NCBI RefSeq assembly: GCF_016862895.1
Contig: NZ_BONV01000001.1
Coordinates: 124,001-188,000, forward strand
DNA from: Planotetraspora kaengkrachanensis
GTDB taxonomy: Bacteria; Actinomycetota; Actinomycetes; Streptosporangiales; Streptosporangiaceae
Direction: 5' to 3'
Length of the DNA: 64,000 bases
Shown here: piece after piece, positions 20,209 to 27,868 of the stretch
How positions within the stretch are numbered: the stretch's first letter is position 1
How the letters are laid out: every line of letters starts with the position of its first letter
Translations under genes and position numbers: made by a program
The notes under the pieces: model-generated
Database searches by the model: none
The model's input: the letters and a program-made list of their open reading frames with translations, nothing else
Told to the model about the DNA's origin: nothing

Positions 20209-20706
20209 GTGAGCAAGACCAAGGGCAAGGGCGGCCAGGGCACTCCGGCGACGGTCGCGCTGACGCAGGCGAAGGCGGAGTTCACCCTCCACCCCTACGA
20301 CCACGACCCGAACGCCCAGGCGTACGGCGAGGAGGCGGCCGACGCGCTCGGCGTGCCGTACGAGCAGATCTTCAAGACGCTGGTCGCGGAGACCGAGGCT
20401 GGCCTCGCCGTCGCGGTGGTCCCGGTGGCGGGGAAACTGGACCTGAAGGCCTTCGCCGCGGCGCTCAAGGGCAAGCGGGCGGCGATGGCGGACGCGGTCA
20501 AGGTGGAGCGGGTCACCGGCTACGTCGTCGGCGGCATCAGCCCGCTCGGGCAGCGTAAGAGGCTGCCCACGGTGATCGACGAGTCCGCGCTGGGCTTCGA
20601 GACCGTCTACTTCTCCGCGGGCCGCCGCGGACTGCAGATCGAGACGGCCCCGGCCAATCTCGTACGGCTGACGCAGGCGGTCACCGCCCCCATCGCGAAG
20701 GCCTGA
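20209..20706 (+). CDS. ybaK: Cys-tRNA(Pro)/Cys-tRNA(Cys) deacylase YbaK
   Basis: 165-residue YbaK/EbsC family protein, a trans-editing factor that hydrolyses mischarged Cys-tRNA(Pro). Visible: FTLHPYDHDPNAQAYGEEAA, QIFKTLVAET (conserved FKTL), AVVPVAGKLDLK and YVVGGISPLGQRKRLPTVID (GGxSPxGxxKxxP signature). Full length, GTG start. Monocistronic. Confidence 0.92.
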   Translation: MSKTKGKGGQGTPATVALTQAKAEFTLHPYDHDPNAQAYGEEAADALGVPYEQIFKTLVAETEAGLAVAVVPVAGKLDLKAFAAALKGKRAAMADAVKVERVTGYVVGGISPLGQRKRLPTVIDESALGFETVYFSAGRRGLQIETAPANLVRLTQAVTAPIAKA

Positions 20707-20787
20707 GCCTGTCGACTGTTGCCGTCGCCACCGGCCGCTCCCCCACTCGAGACTCGTAGCGAAGGACACCCGGAACGGGGGACGAAC

Positions 20788-22209
20788 GTGACCGAACTGG
20801 TCGAGCTGACCGCGACAGAGATGTCGGCGCTGCTGCGTGAGCGGCAGGTGAGCGCCGTGGAGCTCACCGAGGCGCATCTGAGGCGGATCGACGAGGTCGG
20901 CGACCGGCTCAACGCCATCGTGACGCTGGTGGCCGACCGGGCGCTCGAGCAGGCCGCGCAGGCCGACGCCGACCTCGCGCGCGGCCACTGGCGCGGCCCG
21001 ATGCACGGGCTCCCCGTCGCGCACAAGGATCTGGTCGACACGGCCGGGGTCAGGACGACGTACGGCTCACGCGTCTTCGCCGATCACGTGCCCGACCAGG
21101 ACGACCTGCTGGTGCGCCGGGTCAGGGACGCGGGCGGCATCATGATCGGCAAGACCAACACCCCCGAGTTCGGCACGGGGTCGCACACGGTCAACGAGGT
21201 GTTCGGTGCGACCCGCAACCCCTACGACCTGTCAAGGAGCGCAGGCGGCAGCAGCGGCGGCGCGGCGGCCGCGCTCGCCGGCCGCATGGTGCCGCTGGCG
21301 GACGGCTCCGACATGGGCGGCTCCCTGCGCAACCCCGCGTCCTTCTGCAACGTCACGGGGCTGCGGCCGACCCCCGGGCGCGTCCCGTCGCCGTCGGCGA
21401 ACGCGGCCTGGTACACGCTCTCGGTGCCGGGCCCCCTGGCGCGCACGGTGGCCGACCTGGCTCTGTTCATGACCGGCATCGCGGGCTTCGACCCGGCGTC
21501 GCCGTACGCGATCAGGGAGGCCGGCTCCGTCTTCGCGGGACCGCTGGAGCGCGACTTCACGGGCGCGCGGATCGCGTTCAGCCCCGACCTCGGCGGGCTG
21601 CCGGTCGATCCGGAGACCGCACGGGTGACCGCGCAGGCCGCGGGCGTGCTGACCGGCCTCGGCGCGACGGTGGAACAGGTCGACCTCGACCTGTCCGACG
21701 CCGAGGACGCCTTCCGGATCTACCGCTCGTGGTACTACGCCCTCGCGCTCGGCGACCTGCCGGAGGCGGGGCCGAACGTCACGTGGAACGTGGAGCAGGG
21801 CCGCACGGTGACGGGAGCCGACCTCGCCCGGGCCGAGCGGCTGCGCACGGGCCTGTTCCACCGGATGAACGCCTTCTTCTGCGAGTACGACTTCCTGATC
21901 GCGCCGGTCAGCCAGGTGCCGCCGTTCCCTGTCGAGGACCCCTACGTCATGGAGATCGACGGCACTCCGATGCCCGACTACCTGGCGTGGATGCGGTCGT
22001 GTTACTGGATCAGCGTGCTCCACGCGCCCGCCATGTCGGTGCCCTGCGGTTTCACCACCGGAGGGCTGCCCGTCGGGGTGCAGATCGTCGGAAGGCCGTG
22101 GGCCGACTTCGAGGTGCTGCGCCTGGGCCACGCGTTCGAGCAGGCCACGGGCACCTGGCGGAGGATGCCTGAGCTTCCCGGTGCTCAGGCGTCTCCCCGC
22201 AGCCGGTAG
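20788..22209 (+). CDS. Amidase (amidase-signature family)
   Basis: 473 residues with the Ser-cisSer-Lys catalytic core: Lys in GLPVAHKDLVDT, cis-Ser in the GGSSGGAAAALA glycine-rich loop and nucleophile Ser near GSDMGGSLRNPA. It hydrolyses amide bonds; the substrate cannot be told, and no GatB/GatC neighbour is present, so it is not the tRNA amidotransferase. The GTG at 20788 has GGGGGA upstream and begins the family-like sequence. Its 3' end overlaps the convergent membrane gene by 25 bp. Confidence 0.85.
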   Translation: MTELVELTATEMSALLRERQVSAVELTEAHLRRIDEVGDRLNAIVTLVADRALEQAAQADADLARGHWRGPMHGLPVAHKDLVDTAGVRTTYGSRVFADHVPDQDDLLVRRVRDAGGIMIGKTNTPEFGTGSHTVNEVFGATRNPYDLSRSAGGSSGGAAAALAGRMVPLADGSDMGGSLRNPASFCNVTGLRPTPGRVPSPSANAAWYTLSVPGPLARTVADLALFMTGIAGFDPASPYAIREAGSVFAGPLERDFTGARIAFSPDLGGLPVDPETARVTAQAAGVLTGLGATVEQVDLDLSDAEDAFRIYRSWYYALALGDLPEAGPNVTWNVEQGRTVTGADLARAERLRTGLFHRMNAFFCEYDFLIAPVSQVPPFPVEDPYVMEIDGTPMPDYLAWMRSCYWISVLHAPAMSVPCGFTTGGLPVGVQIVGRPWADFEVLRLGHAFEQATGTWRRMPELPGAQASPRSR

Positions 22210-22673
22210 GTCAGCACGAACTCGAGGACCCAGAAGACGCCCGTGGCCACGACCGGCCAGGCGAACAGCACGCCGTGCGCGGTGAGCCCGAGCGACGTGG
22301 ACGTGGTCAGCCCTCCCGCGGCGGAGGCCTGGATCGTTCCCTTCGCCGAACTCCCGACGAGCGACGCGACGTAGGAGCCCAGCAACCCGCCGCCGGCGAC
22401 GCCCAGGACGGCGGGGACCGGTCGGGCGCGCGACAGGAGGTATCCCCCGACGCCGCAGACGAGGCCGCACGCCGCGCCGATGACGGCGAACCAGCCGTCC
22501 GCGGCGATGAGCGACTGACCCTCGAGGTCCGCAGGCTGCGGCCCCAGGTCGGTCAGGACGTACTGGGTGGGCGGCGCGACCGCCGACCACACGAACCCGG
22601 CCACCACCCCGAGCAGGGCCAAGGCGAGGACGGTCGTGACCAGCGTTGTCAGATTGCCCTTCAAATGCCGCAC
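22185..22673 (-). CDS. DUF2567-like membrane protein
   Basis: 162 residues with about four membrane helices: near residues 8-30, after a 30-residue external loop (PPTQYVLTDLGPQPADLEGQ) at about 60-80, then 85-105 and 130-155. The pattern resembles actinobacterial DUF2567 proteins; function unknown. The GTG at 22673 is inferred from where the basic N-terminus and first helix begin; no clear ribosome binding site. Convergent overlap with the amidase, divergent from murA. Confidence 0.6.
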   Translation of the reverse strand: MRHLKGNLTTLVTTVLALALLGVVAGFVWSAVAPPTQYVLTDLGPQPADLEGQSLIAADGWFAVIGAACGLVCGVGGYLLSRARPVPAVLGVAGGGLLGSYVASLVGSSAKGTIQASAAGGLTTSTSLGLTAHGVLFAWPVVATGVFWVLEFVLTYRLRGDA

Positions 22674-22752
22674 CGTCCAGATGGTACCTACATGGTGATC
22701 CGAGAAAGCCCCGATACCCTTGTGCTCCACCAGCCGTTGGCGAGGAGTAGGT

Positions 22753-24075
22753 GTGAGCGTGCAAGGCAATGGCCGCGAAGAGGTGTGGCGGATCGACCCC
22801 TCGGGGCCGCTCCGGGGTGACGTCGAGGTGCGCGGGTCCAAGAACGCCGTGTCCAAGCACATGGTCGCGGCCATGTTGGGAGACGGCCCGAGCACGCTGC
22901 ACAACGCCCCCGAGGTCGGCGAGGTCGGCCTGACCGCGGCCATGCTGGAGGCGCTCGGCATCCACGTGGAGATCACCCCCGGGGAGATCACCATCGAGCG
23001 GAGCGACGAGATCCGGCCCCGCGTCCCCGAGGAGTACACCGGGCTCAACCGCATCCCGATCCTGATGCTCGGCCCGCTGCTGCACCTGGCGGGCGAGGCG
23101 TTCGTCCCCCTGGTCGGCGGCGACCCCATCGGGCGGCGCCCGGTCAACTTCCACGTGGAGGCGCTGCGGTCGATGGGCGCCGAGATCGAGGTCGGCGAGA
23201 CCGGGATCACCGCCAAGGCGAACCGCCTGCGCGGAAGCAGGATCACGCTGCCCTACCCGAGCGTCGGCGCTACCGAGACGATCCTGATGACCGCCGTGCT
23301 CGCCGAGGGCAAGACGGTCATCAAGGGCGCCGCCATGGAGCCGGAGGTCGTGGAGCTCGCGCTGTTCCTCCAGCGGATGGGCGCGATGATCGAGCTCAGC
23401 CCCGACCGGCGCATCGTCATCGAGGGCGTGGAACGCCTGCGCGGCGCGTCCACGTGGCTCGCCGGCGACCGCATCGAGGCGTTCTCGTACCTGGTGGCGG
23501 GACTCGTCACGCGGGGTGAGGTGCGGGTGCACGGGTGCCCGCAGGACCGGCTGGTCACCGCCATCACCACCCTGGCGCGGATGGGCGCCCGGTTCGAGAT
23601 CAACGACGACTGGCTGACGGCCTCGGCACCGGACGGCCTGCGCGCCGCCGCGGTGCAGACCGACACCCATCCCGGCTTCATGACCGACTGGCAGACGCCG
23701 CTGATGGTGTTGTTCACGCAGGCCGAGGGCATGTCGGTGCTCCACGAGACGGTCTTCGAGAACCGCCTGGTCTACGTGCCGGCCCTGCAGAAGATGGGCT
23801 GTGAGATCGAGGTCTTCGCGCAGTGCCTGGGCGGGCCCGCCTGCCGCTACCACGACACCAACGCCAAGCATTCCGCCGTGGTCCGCGGCGTGTCCGAGCT
23901 GCGCGGCGCCGACGTGATGTTGCCCGACATCCGGGCGGGCTTCTCCGCCGTGCTGGCGGCCGCCGTGGCCGAGGGCACCTCCACACTGCGCGGGGTCAAC
24001 CACATCGAGCGGGGCTACCACCGGCCGTTCGAGCAGTTCACCTCACTCGGGTTGAAGATCAGCAGGGGATCGTAA
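22753..24075 (+). CDS. murA: UDP-GlcNAc 1-carboxyvinyltransferase with Asp at the fosfomycin-target position
   Basis: 440-residue EPSP-synthase-fold enzyme, first committed step of peptidoglycan synthesis (PEP plus UDP-GlcNAc). The Lys-Asn pair is present (RGSKNAVSKH). The active-site loop reads VPLVGGDPIGRRPVNFH: Asp124 stands where most MurA enzymes have the Cys alkylated by fosfomycin. Actinobacterial and chlamydial MurA with Asp are known to be active and fosfomycin-resistant. The GTG at 22753 has GAGGAG five bases upstream. It lies just before a class A penicillin-binding protein. A MurA paralogue elsewhere in the genome cannot be excluded. Confidence 0.88.
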   Translation: MSVQGNGREEVWRIDPSGPLRGDVEVRGSKNAVSKHMVAAMLGDGPSTLHNAPEVGEVGLTAAMLEALGIHVEITPGEITIERSDEIRPRVPEEYTGLNRIPILMLGPLLHLAGEAFVPLVGGDPIGRRPVNFHVEALRSMGAEIEVGETGITAKANRLRGSRITLPYPSVGATETILMTAVLAEGKTVIKGAAMEPEVVELALFLQRMGAMIELSPDRRIVIEGVERLRGASTWLAGDRIEAFSYLVAGLVTRGEVRVHGCPQDRLVTAITTLARMGARFEINDDWLTASAPDGLRAAAVQTDTHPGFMTDWQTPLMVLFTQAEGMSVLHETVFENRLVYVPALQKMGCEIEVFAQCLGGPACRYHDTNAKHSAVVRGVSELRGADVMLPDIRAGFSAVLAAAVAEGTSTLRGVNHIERGYHRPFEQFTSLGLKISRGS

Positions 24076-24126
24076 AGTTTTCGCGGGCGGAGTTTGCGAC
24101 ACTCCGTCGCGTCGCACTGATAACCC

Positions 24127-26706
24127 GTGACCTCTCGCCTCCGCAGCACCGCCGTCGTGCTGGGTCTGTGCGGTGCGCTGGGCGGCGTCCTGGTCGCGGG
24201 AATGGTCCTGCCGCTCGTCGGCGGGGCCGGGGTCGCTACGAAGGGCGTCGCGTCCACCTTCACCGACCTGCCCGCGCCCCCGCGCGAGGAGCCGCTCCCG
24301 GAGATGACCCGGCTGCTCGACCGCAACGGCACGCAGATCGCGCAGTTCTACTACCAGAACCGCCAGTCGGTGGCTCTCGACCACGTCGCCCCCGTCATGC
24401 GGCAGGCGATCGTGGCCATCGAGGACTCCCGGTTCTACGAGCACGGGGGGCTCGACATCAAGGGCACCCTGCGGGCGCTGATCACCAACACGCAGGCCGG
24501 CGGGATCAAGCAGGGCGGCTCGTCGCTGACCCAGCAGCTCGTGAAGAACATCATGCTCACCCAGGCGGAGACGGAGCACGAGCGCACGCTCGCCCGTGTC
24601 AAGAGCATCCAGCGCAAGATCACCGAGCTGCGGTACGCGCTGGCGATGGAGAAGAAGTACTCCAAGAAGGAGATCCTGGAGCGCTATCTCAACATCGCCT
24701 ACTTCGGCGCGGGGGCGTTCGGCGTGCAGGCGGCGGCTGAGCGGTTCTTCGGCACCGACGCCGCGGATCTGACCCTCGCTCAGGCCGCCACCCTCGCGGG
24801 CGCCGTACGCACGCCGTCCGACACCGACCCCTCACTCGGCGACGAGCAGCAGGCGCGGCTGCTGGAGCGGCGCAACCTCGTGCTCGACCGGATGGCCGAC
24901 CTGAAGATGATCACACTGGAGACGGACAGGGCGACGGCGGCGACCCCGCTCGGGCTGCGCATGCGCGGAGAGCCCGGGGGTTGCGGCGGCAGCGCCTACC
25001 CGTACTTCTGCGTCTTCGTGGAGCACGAGGTGCTCAACAACCCGGCGTTCGGTCACACGCGCGCCGACCGTGAGCGCCGCCTCCAGAGGGGCGGGCTCAC
25101 CCTGTGGACCTCGATCGACCCGGTCGCCCAGAAGGCCGCGCAGCAGGCGATCTCCGAACGGGTCAGCCCGAAGGACACCGAGGTCGCCGCCGAGACCATG
25201 GTGGAGCCCGGCACCGGGCTGATCAGGGCGATGGCCGCCAGCAAGAAGTACGGCCGCAATCCGCGCAACCGCAACTCCGGCCCGAGCACCACCTACAACC
25301 TGCCGGCCGACCGGGCGCACGGCGGCGGCAACGGTTTCCAGGCGGGGTCGACGTTCAAGGCGTTCACGCTGGCCACGGCCTTGTCGCAGGGCTGGCGGTT
25401 CGGCGAGGGCTTCGACACCCCCGGGGCGTTCGTGCCCTCGAGCGGATTCCGCGACTGCTCGGGCAAGCCGGTGAACGACCCGTCGGCCAGGATCTACAAC
25501 GCGAGCGGAGAGGGCACCGGCGGGCCGTACAGCCTGGAACTGGGCACCTGGAAATCGGTCAACATCTTCTACATGAAGCTCGAGCAGGCCGTCGGGCTGT
25601 GCAACGTCGTGAAGACGGCGAAAGCGCTCGGCATCACGCGGGCCGACGGCAGGCCGCTGCAGGAGGTCCCCACCTTCACGCTGGGCGTCAACGAGATGGA
25701 CCCCACCACGGTGGCCGCGGCCTTCGCGACGTTCGGCGCGCGGGGGCGCTACTGCCAGCCGATGGCGATCACCGACATCGTGGAGCGGGACGGAAGCCGG
25801 ACGCAGATTCCGCCGAGTTGCACGCAGGCGCTCGACCCCGAGGTCGCCGACGCCGTGAACCACGTGCTCTCGGGCGTCTTCACCCAGGGGACGATGCGCG
25901 GCCAGTCGATCGGACGGCCGGCGGCGGGCAAGACGGGTACGAACAACGGCTACACGTCCGCCTGGTTCGCCGGGTACACGCCCAACCTCGCCGCGGCGGT
26001 GAGCGTCGGCGACATCCGCGGCTCCTACCGCTACCCGCTCACCGGGGTCGAGATCGGCGGCCAGTCCTACGGCGCCGTGCAGGGCGCCTCCCTGCCCGGC
26101 CCGATCTGGGTCGACTCCATGTCCGCCGCGCTGGACCACATCGACCCGGCCGGATTCGTCGCCCCGGACATGGCGCGATTCGGCGGAGGTTTCACCCCGG
26201 GCCTGAGGGAGTCCCTCGACGAGGAGGACCGGCGCAGAGGCCGGGACGGCGACAGAGGCCGGGACGGCGACCGAGACAGGGACGGCGACAGGGGCAGGGA
26301 CGGCGACCGCAGGCAGGACCGAGGGGACGCCTGGGACGGCACGGACCAGGCCACGGGCGACGGGCCCACGGGCCGGGACGGCGGCGCGGGGGGACGGCCG
26401 CGCGGCCGCCACGGTGGATGGCCGGACGGCCGGCCGGACCGGTGGCACGGCGCGCCCCCCGGAGGACGCCCTGACATCCGGCACGACCGCCGCCGCGCCG
26501 GGCCGCACTCCGGCCCTCGCGCAGACCGCCCCGGCGCGTCACACGAGGGCGCGCGGAGGCCCGCTCCCAGAGCCCCTCAGGCGAACCCGCGGAGCGTGAA
26601 CAGAGCCCCGCGGGGGAACGCCCCCCAAGGCCCGGCAGGAGCGCACAGGGGCGCGCAGGACGACAGGAGGAGGAACGCCCCCCACTCTGGGCGTGATCAT
26701 GCATAG
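24127..26706 (+). CDS. Class A penicillin-binding protein (transglycosylase/transpeptidase)
   Basis: 859 residues, bifunctional peptidoglycan synthase. One N-terminal membrane anchor (about 8-35). GT51 domain with catalytic Glu99 in VAIEDSRFYEHGG and GGSSLTQQLVKN. Transpeptidase domain with nucleophile Ser408 in GSTFKAF, the SVN motif, and KTGTNNG (602 onward). The tail from about residue 700 is low-complexity: Arg-Asp-Gly repeats, then Arg/Pro/Gly-rich, likely disordered and extracellular. The last codons and stop fall inside the first unit of the 53-bp array. GTG start, about 50 bp after murA, probably same transcript. Confidence 0.92.
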   Translation: MTSRLRSTAVVLGLCGALGGVLVAGMVLPLVGGAGVATKGVASTFTDLPAPPREEPLPEMTRLLDRNGTQIAQFYYQNRQSVALDHVAPVMRQAIVAIEDSRFYEHGGLDIKGTLRALITNTQAGGIKQGGSSLTQQLVKNIMLTQAETEHERTLARVKSIQRKITELRYALAMEKKYSKKEILERYLNIAYFGAGAFGVQAAAERFFGTDAADLTLAQAATLAGAVRTPSDTDPSLGDEQQARLLERRNLVLDRMADLKMITLETDRATAATPLGLRMRGEPGGCGGSAYPYFCVFVEHEVLNNPAFGHTRADRERRLQRGGLTLWTSIDPVAQKAAQQAISERVSPKDTEVAAETMVEPGTGLIRAMAASKKYGRNPRNRNSGPSTTYNLPADRAHGGGNGFQAGSTFKAFTLATALSQGWRFGEGFDTPGAFVPSSGFRDCSGKPVNDPSARIYNASGEGTGGPYSLELGTWKSVNIFYMKLEQAVGLCNVVKTAKALGITRADGRPLQEVPTFTLGVNEMDPTTVAAAFATFGARGRYCQPMAITDIVERDGSRTQIPPSCTQALDPEVADAVNHVLSGVFTQGTMRGQSIGRPAAGKTGTNNGYTSAWFAGYTPNLAAAVSVGDIRGSYRYPLTGVEIGGQSYGAVQGASLPGPIWVDSMSAALDHIDPAGFVAPDMARFGGGFTPGLRESLDEEDRRRGRDGDRGRDGDRDRDGDRGRDGDRRQDRGDAWDGTDQATGDGPTGRDGGAGGRPRGRHGGWPDGRPDRWHGAPPGGRPDIRHDRRRAGPHSGPRADRPGASHEGARRPAPRAPQANPRSVNRAPRGNAPQGPAGAHRGAQDDRRRNAPHSGRDHA

Positions 26707-26916
26707 GCTCGCGAGCACACCCCCTGACCCGCCCGCCCACCCCCCGTGATCATGCACAGGTTCGCACGCAGGCCTCCCGACCTCGGCAACCCCTCACCGT
26801 GATCATGCACAGGTTCGCACGCAGGCCTCCCGACCTCGGCAACCCCTCACCGTGATCATGCGCAGATTCGCGGGCAGGCCTCCCCACCTGGGCGATCGCC
26901 CGTCGTGATCATGCAC
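26693..26916. repeat. Second 53-bp-period array of GTGATCATGCAC elements, direct arrangement
   Basis: Five plus-strand units start at 26693, 26746, 26799, 26852 and 26905, spacing exactly 53 bp. Cores are GTGATCATGCAC with single changes (CAT in unit 1, CGC in unit 4). Units 2 and 3 are identical over all 53 bp; units 1 and 4 keep the CAGGTTCGC-like block and C-rich remainder. The first unit overlaps the penicillin-binding-protein stop and the last abuts the MerR-gene stop, so the array fills the space between convergent genes. Same family as 2025-2324. Identical spacers and lack of conserved full repeats rule out CRISPR. Confidence 0.92.
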
Positions 26917-26922
26917 GCGGCC

Positions 26923-27822
26923 TCAGCCGTGCACGCGCAACGCGGCGATCACCCACTCCAGAGCGGGGACGGCCGGCGGGGACGGCTCCCTGCCGTTCAG
27001 GACGTCCAGCAACCGCCAGTACCGCTCCACCCGGGCGTCCGCCAGGGGTTCCAGCCACTGACGGAGCTCGGCGCGTGCCGCGACCGGCAGATCGGGGGAC
27101 ACGATGCGCTCGAGGACGGCCCTGCCCTCCGGCGACCCGGGCGCGACCCCCTCCGCCAGCGCGCGTCCCGCGAACTGTACGGCCGACGCCCGCACCTCGT
27201 ACGCGGACTCGGGGCGCCGTCCCGTCTCTCCCCCGGTCACCAGCCGCCTGATCGCGAGCTGGAACTCCTCGTCTCCGACGAGCTCGGCGAGCTCGATCCA
27301 GGCGTCCACCTGTTCGGGGGCCGGATCGTCGGGCAGTTCGCGCATCCATTGCGCGATGACCGCGGCGTCGGCGTCGAGGTCGACCCCGGCGGTCACCCGG
27401 TCGACGAAGTCGTCGATGATCTGCCGGCGCTCGCGCACGGACAGCAGGGCCAGTTTGTGCATCAGCAACGTCTCCTCGGTCGTGCCGCCGCGCTCGGCGA
27501 CCGTGCGCAACACGGCACGGCGCAGCCGCAGGGTGCGGATCTCCGCGTCCAGCGCTCTTACATGGGCCTGGGCCACCTCGGCCACGGAGGTCTGCCGCAG
27601 GAGGATCTCCCGGACGGACTCCAGCCCCACGCCGAGATCGCGCAGGGTCCTGACGAGGTCGGCGCGGGAGACCGCCTCGGCGTCGTAGAGGCGGTATCCC
27701 CCGGCGGACCGGCCGGCCGGGGGGATCAGGCCGATGTCGGACCAGAAACGGATCGTCCGTACGGGAAGCTCCGTACGGCGAGCGAGTTGCCCGATCGTGT
27801 AGAGCCGTGTCTTCTCGCTCAC
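26923..27822 (-). CDS. MerR-family transcriptional regulator
   Basis: 299 residues. N-terminal MerR helix-turn-helix (LYTIGQLARRTELPVRTIRFWSDIG, then RLYDAEAV) and a dimerisation helix to about residue 115. The remaining 180 residues have no recognised effector domain and no Cys-rich metal site, so the inducer is unknown. I chose the GTG at 27822 over 27837 because a MerR-type promoter with a 19-bp spacer puts the transcription start exactly there (leaderless). It sits between the repeat array and dnaE. Confidence 0.82.
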   Translation of the reverse strand: MSEKTRLYTIGQLARRTELPVRTIRFWSDIGLIPPAGRSAGGYRLYDAEAVSRADLVRTLRDLGVGLESVREILLRQTSVAEVAQAHVRALDAEIRTLRLRRAVLRTVAERGGTTEETLLMHKLALLSVRERRQIIDDFVDRVTAGVDLDADAAVIAQWMRELPDDPAPEQVDAWIELAELVGDEEFQLAIRRLVTGGETGRRPESAYEVRASAVQFAGRALAEGVAPGSPEGRAVLERIVSPDLPVAARAELRQWLEPLADARVERYWRLLDVLNGREPSPPAVPALEWVIAALRVHG

Positions 27823-27828
27823 AGGATG

Positions 27829-27859
27829 AGCCTGCACCCTCCAGTCGCTGGAACCTCAA
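27829..27859 (-). promoter_or_regulatory. MerR-type promoter/operator of the merR gene
   Basis: Minus strand: -35 TTGAGG (27854-27859), 19-bp spacer, -10 CAGGCT (27829-27834). The spacer holds the dyad TCCAG-CGA-CTGGA. A 19-bp spacer with a central dyad is the hallmark of MerR-regulated promoters, so autoregulation is likely. Confidence 0.7.
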
Positions 27860-27868
27860 GCCCCGGGA

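Noticed and set aside
26693-26916. CRISPR array
   Set aside because: Period is fixed at 53 bp but only about 12-24 bp are conserved, the 'spacers' are partly identical between units, the sister array contains inverted units, and there are no cas genes.
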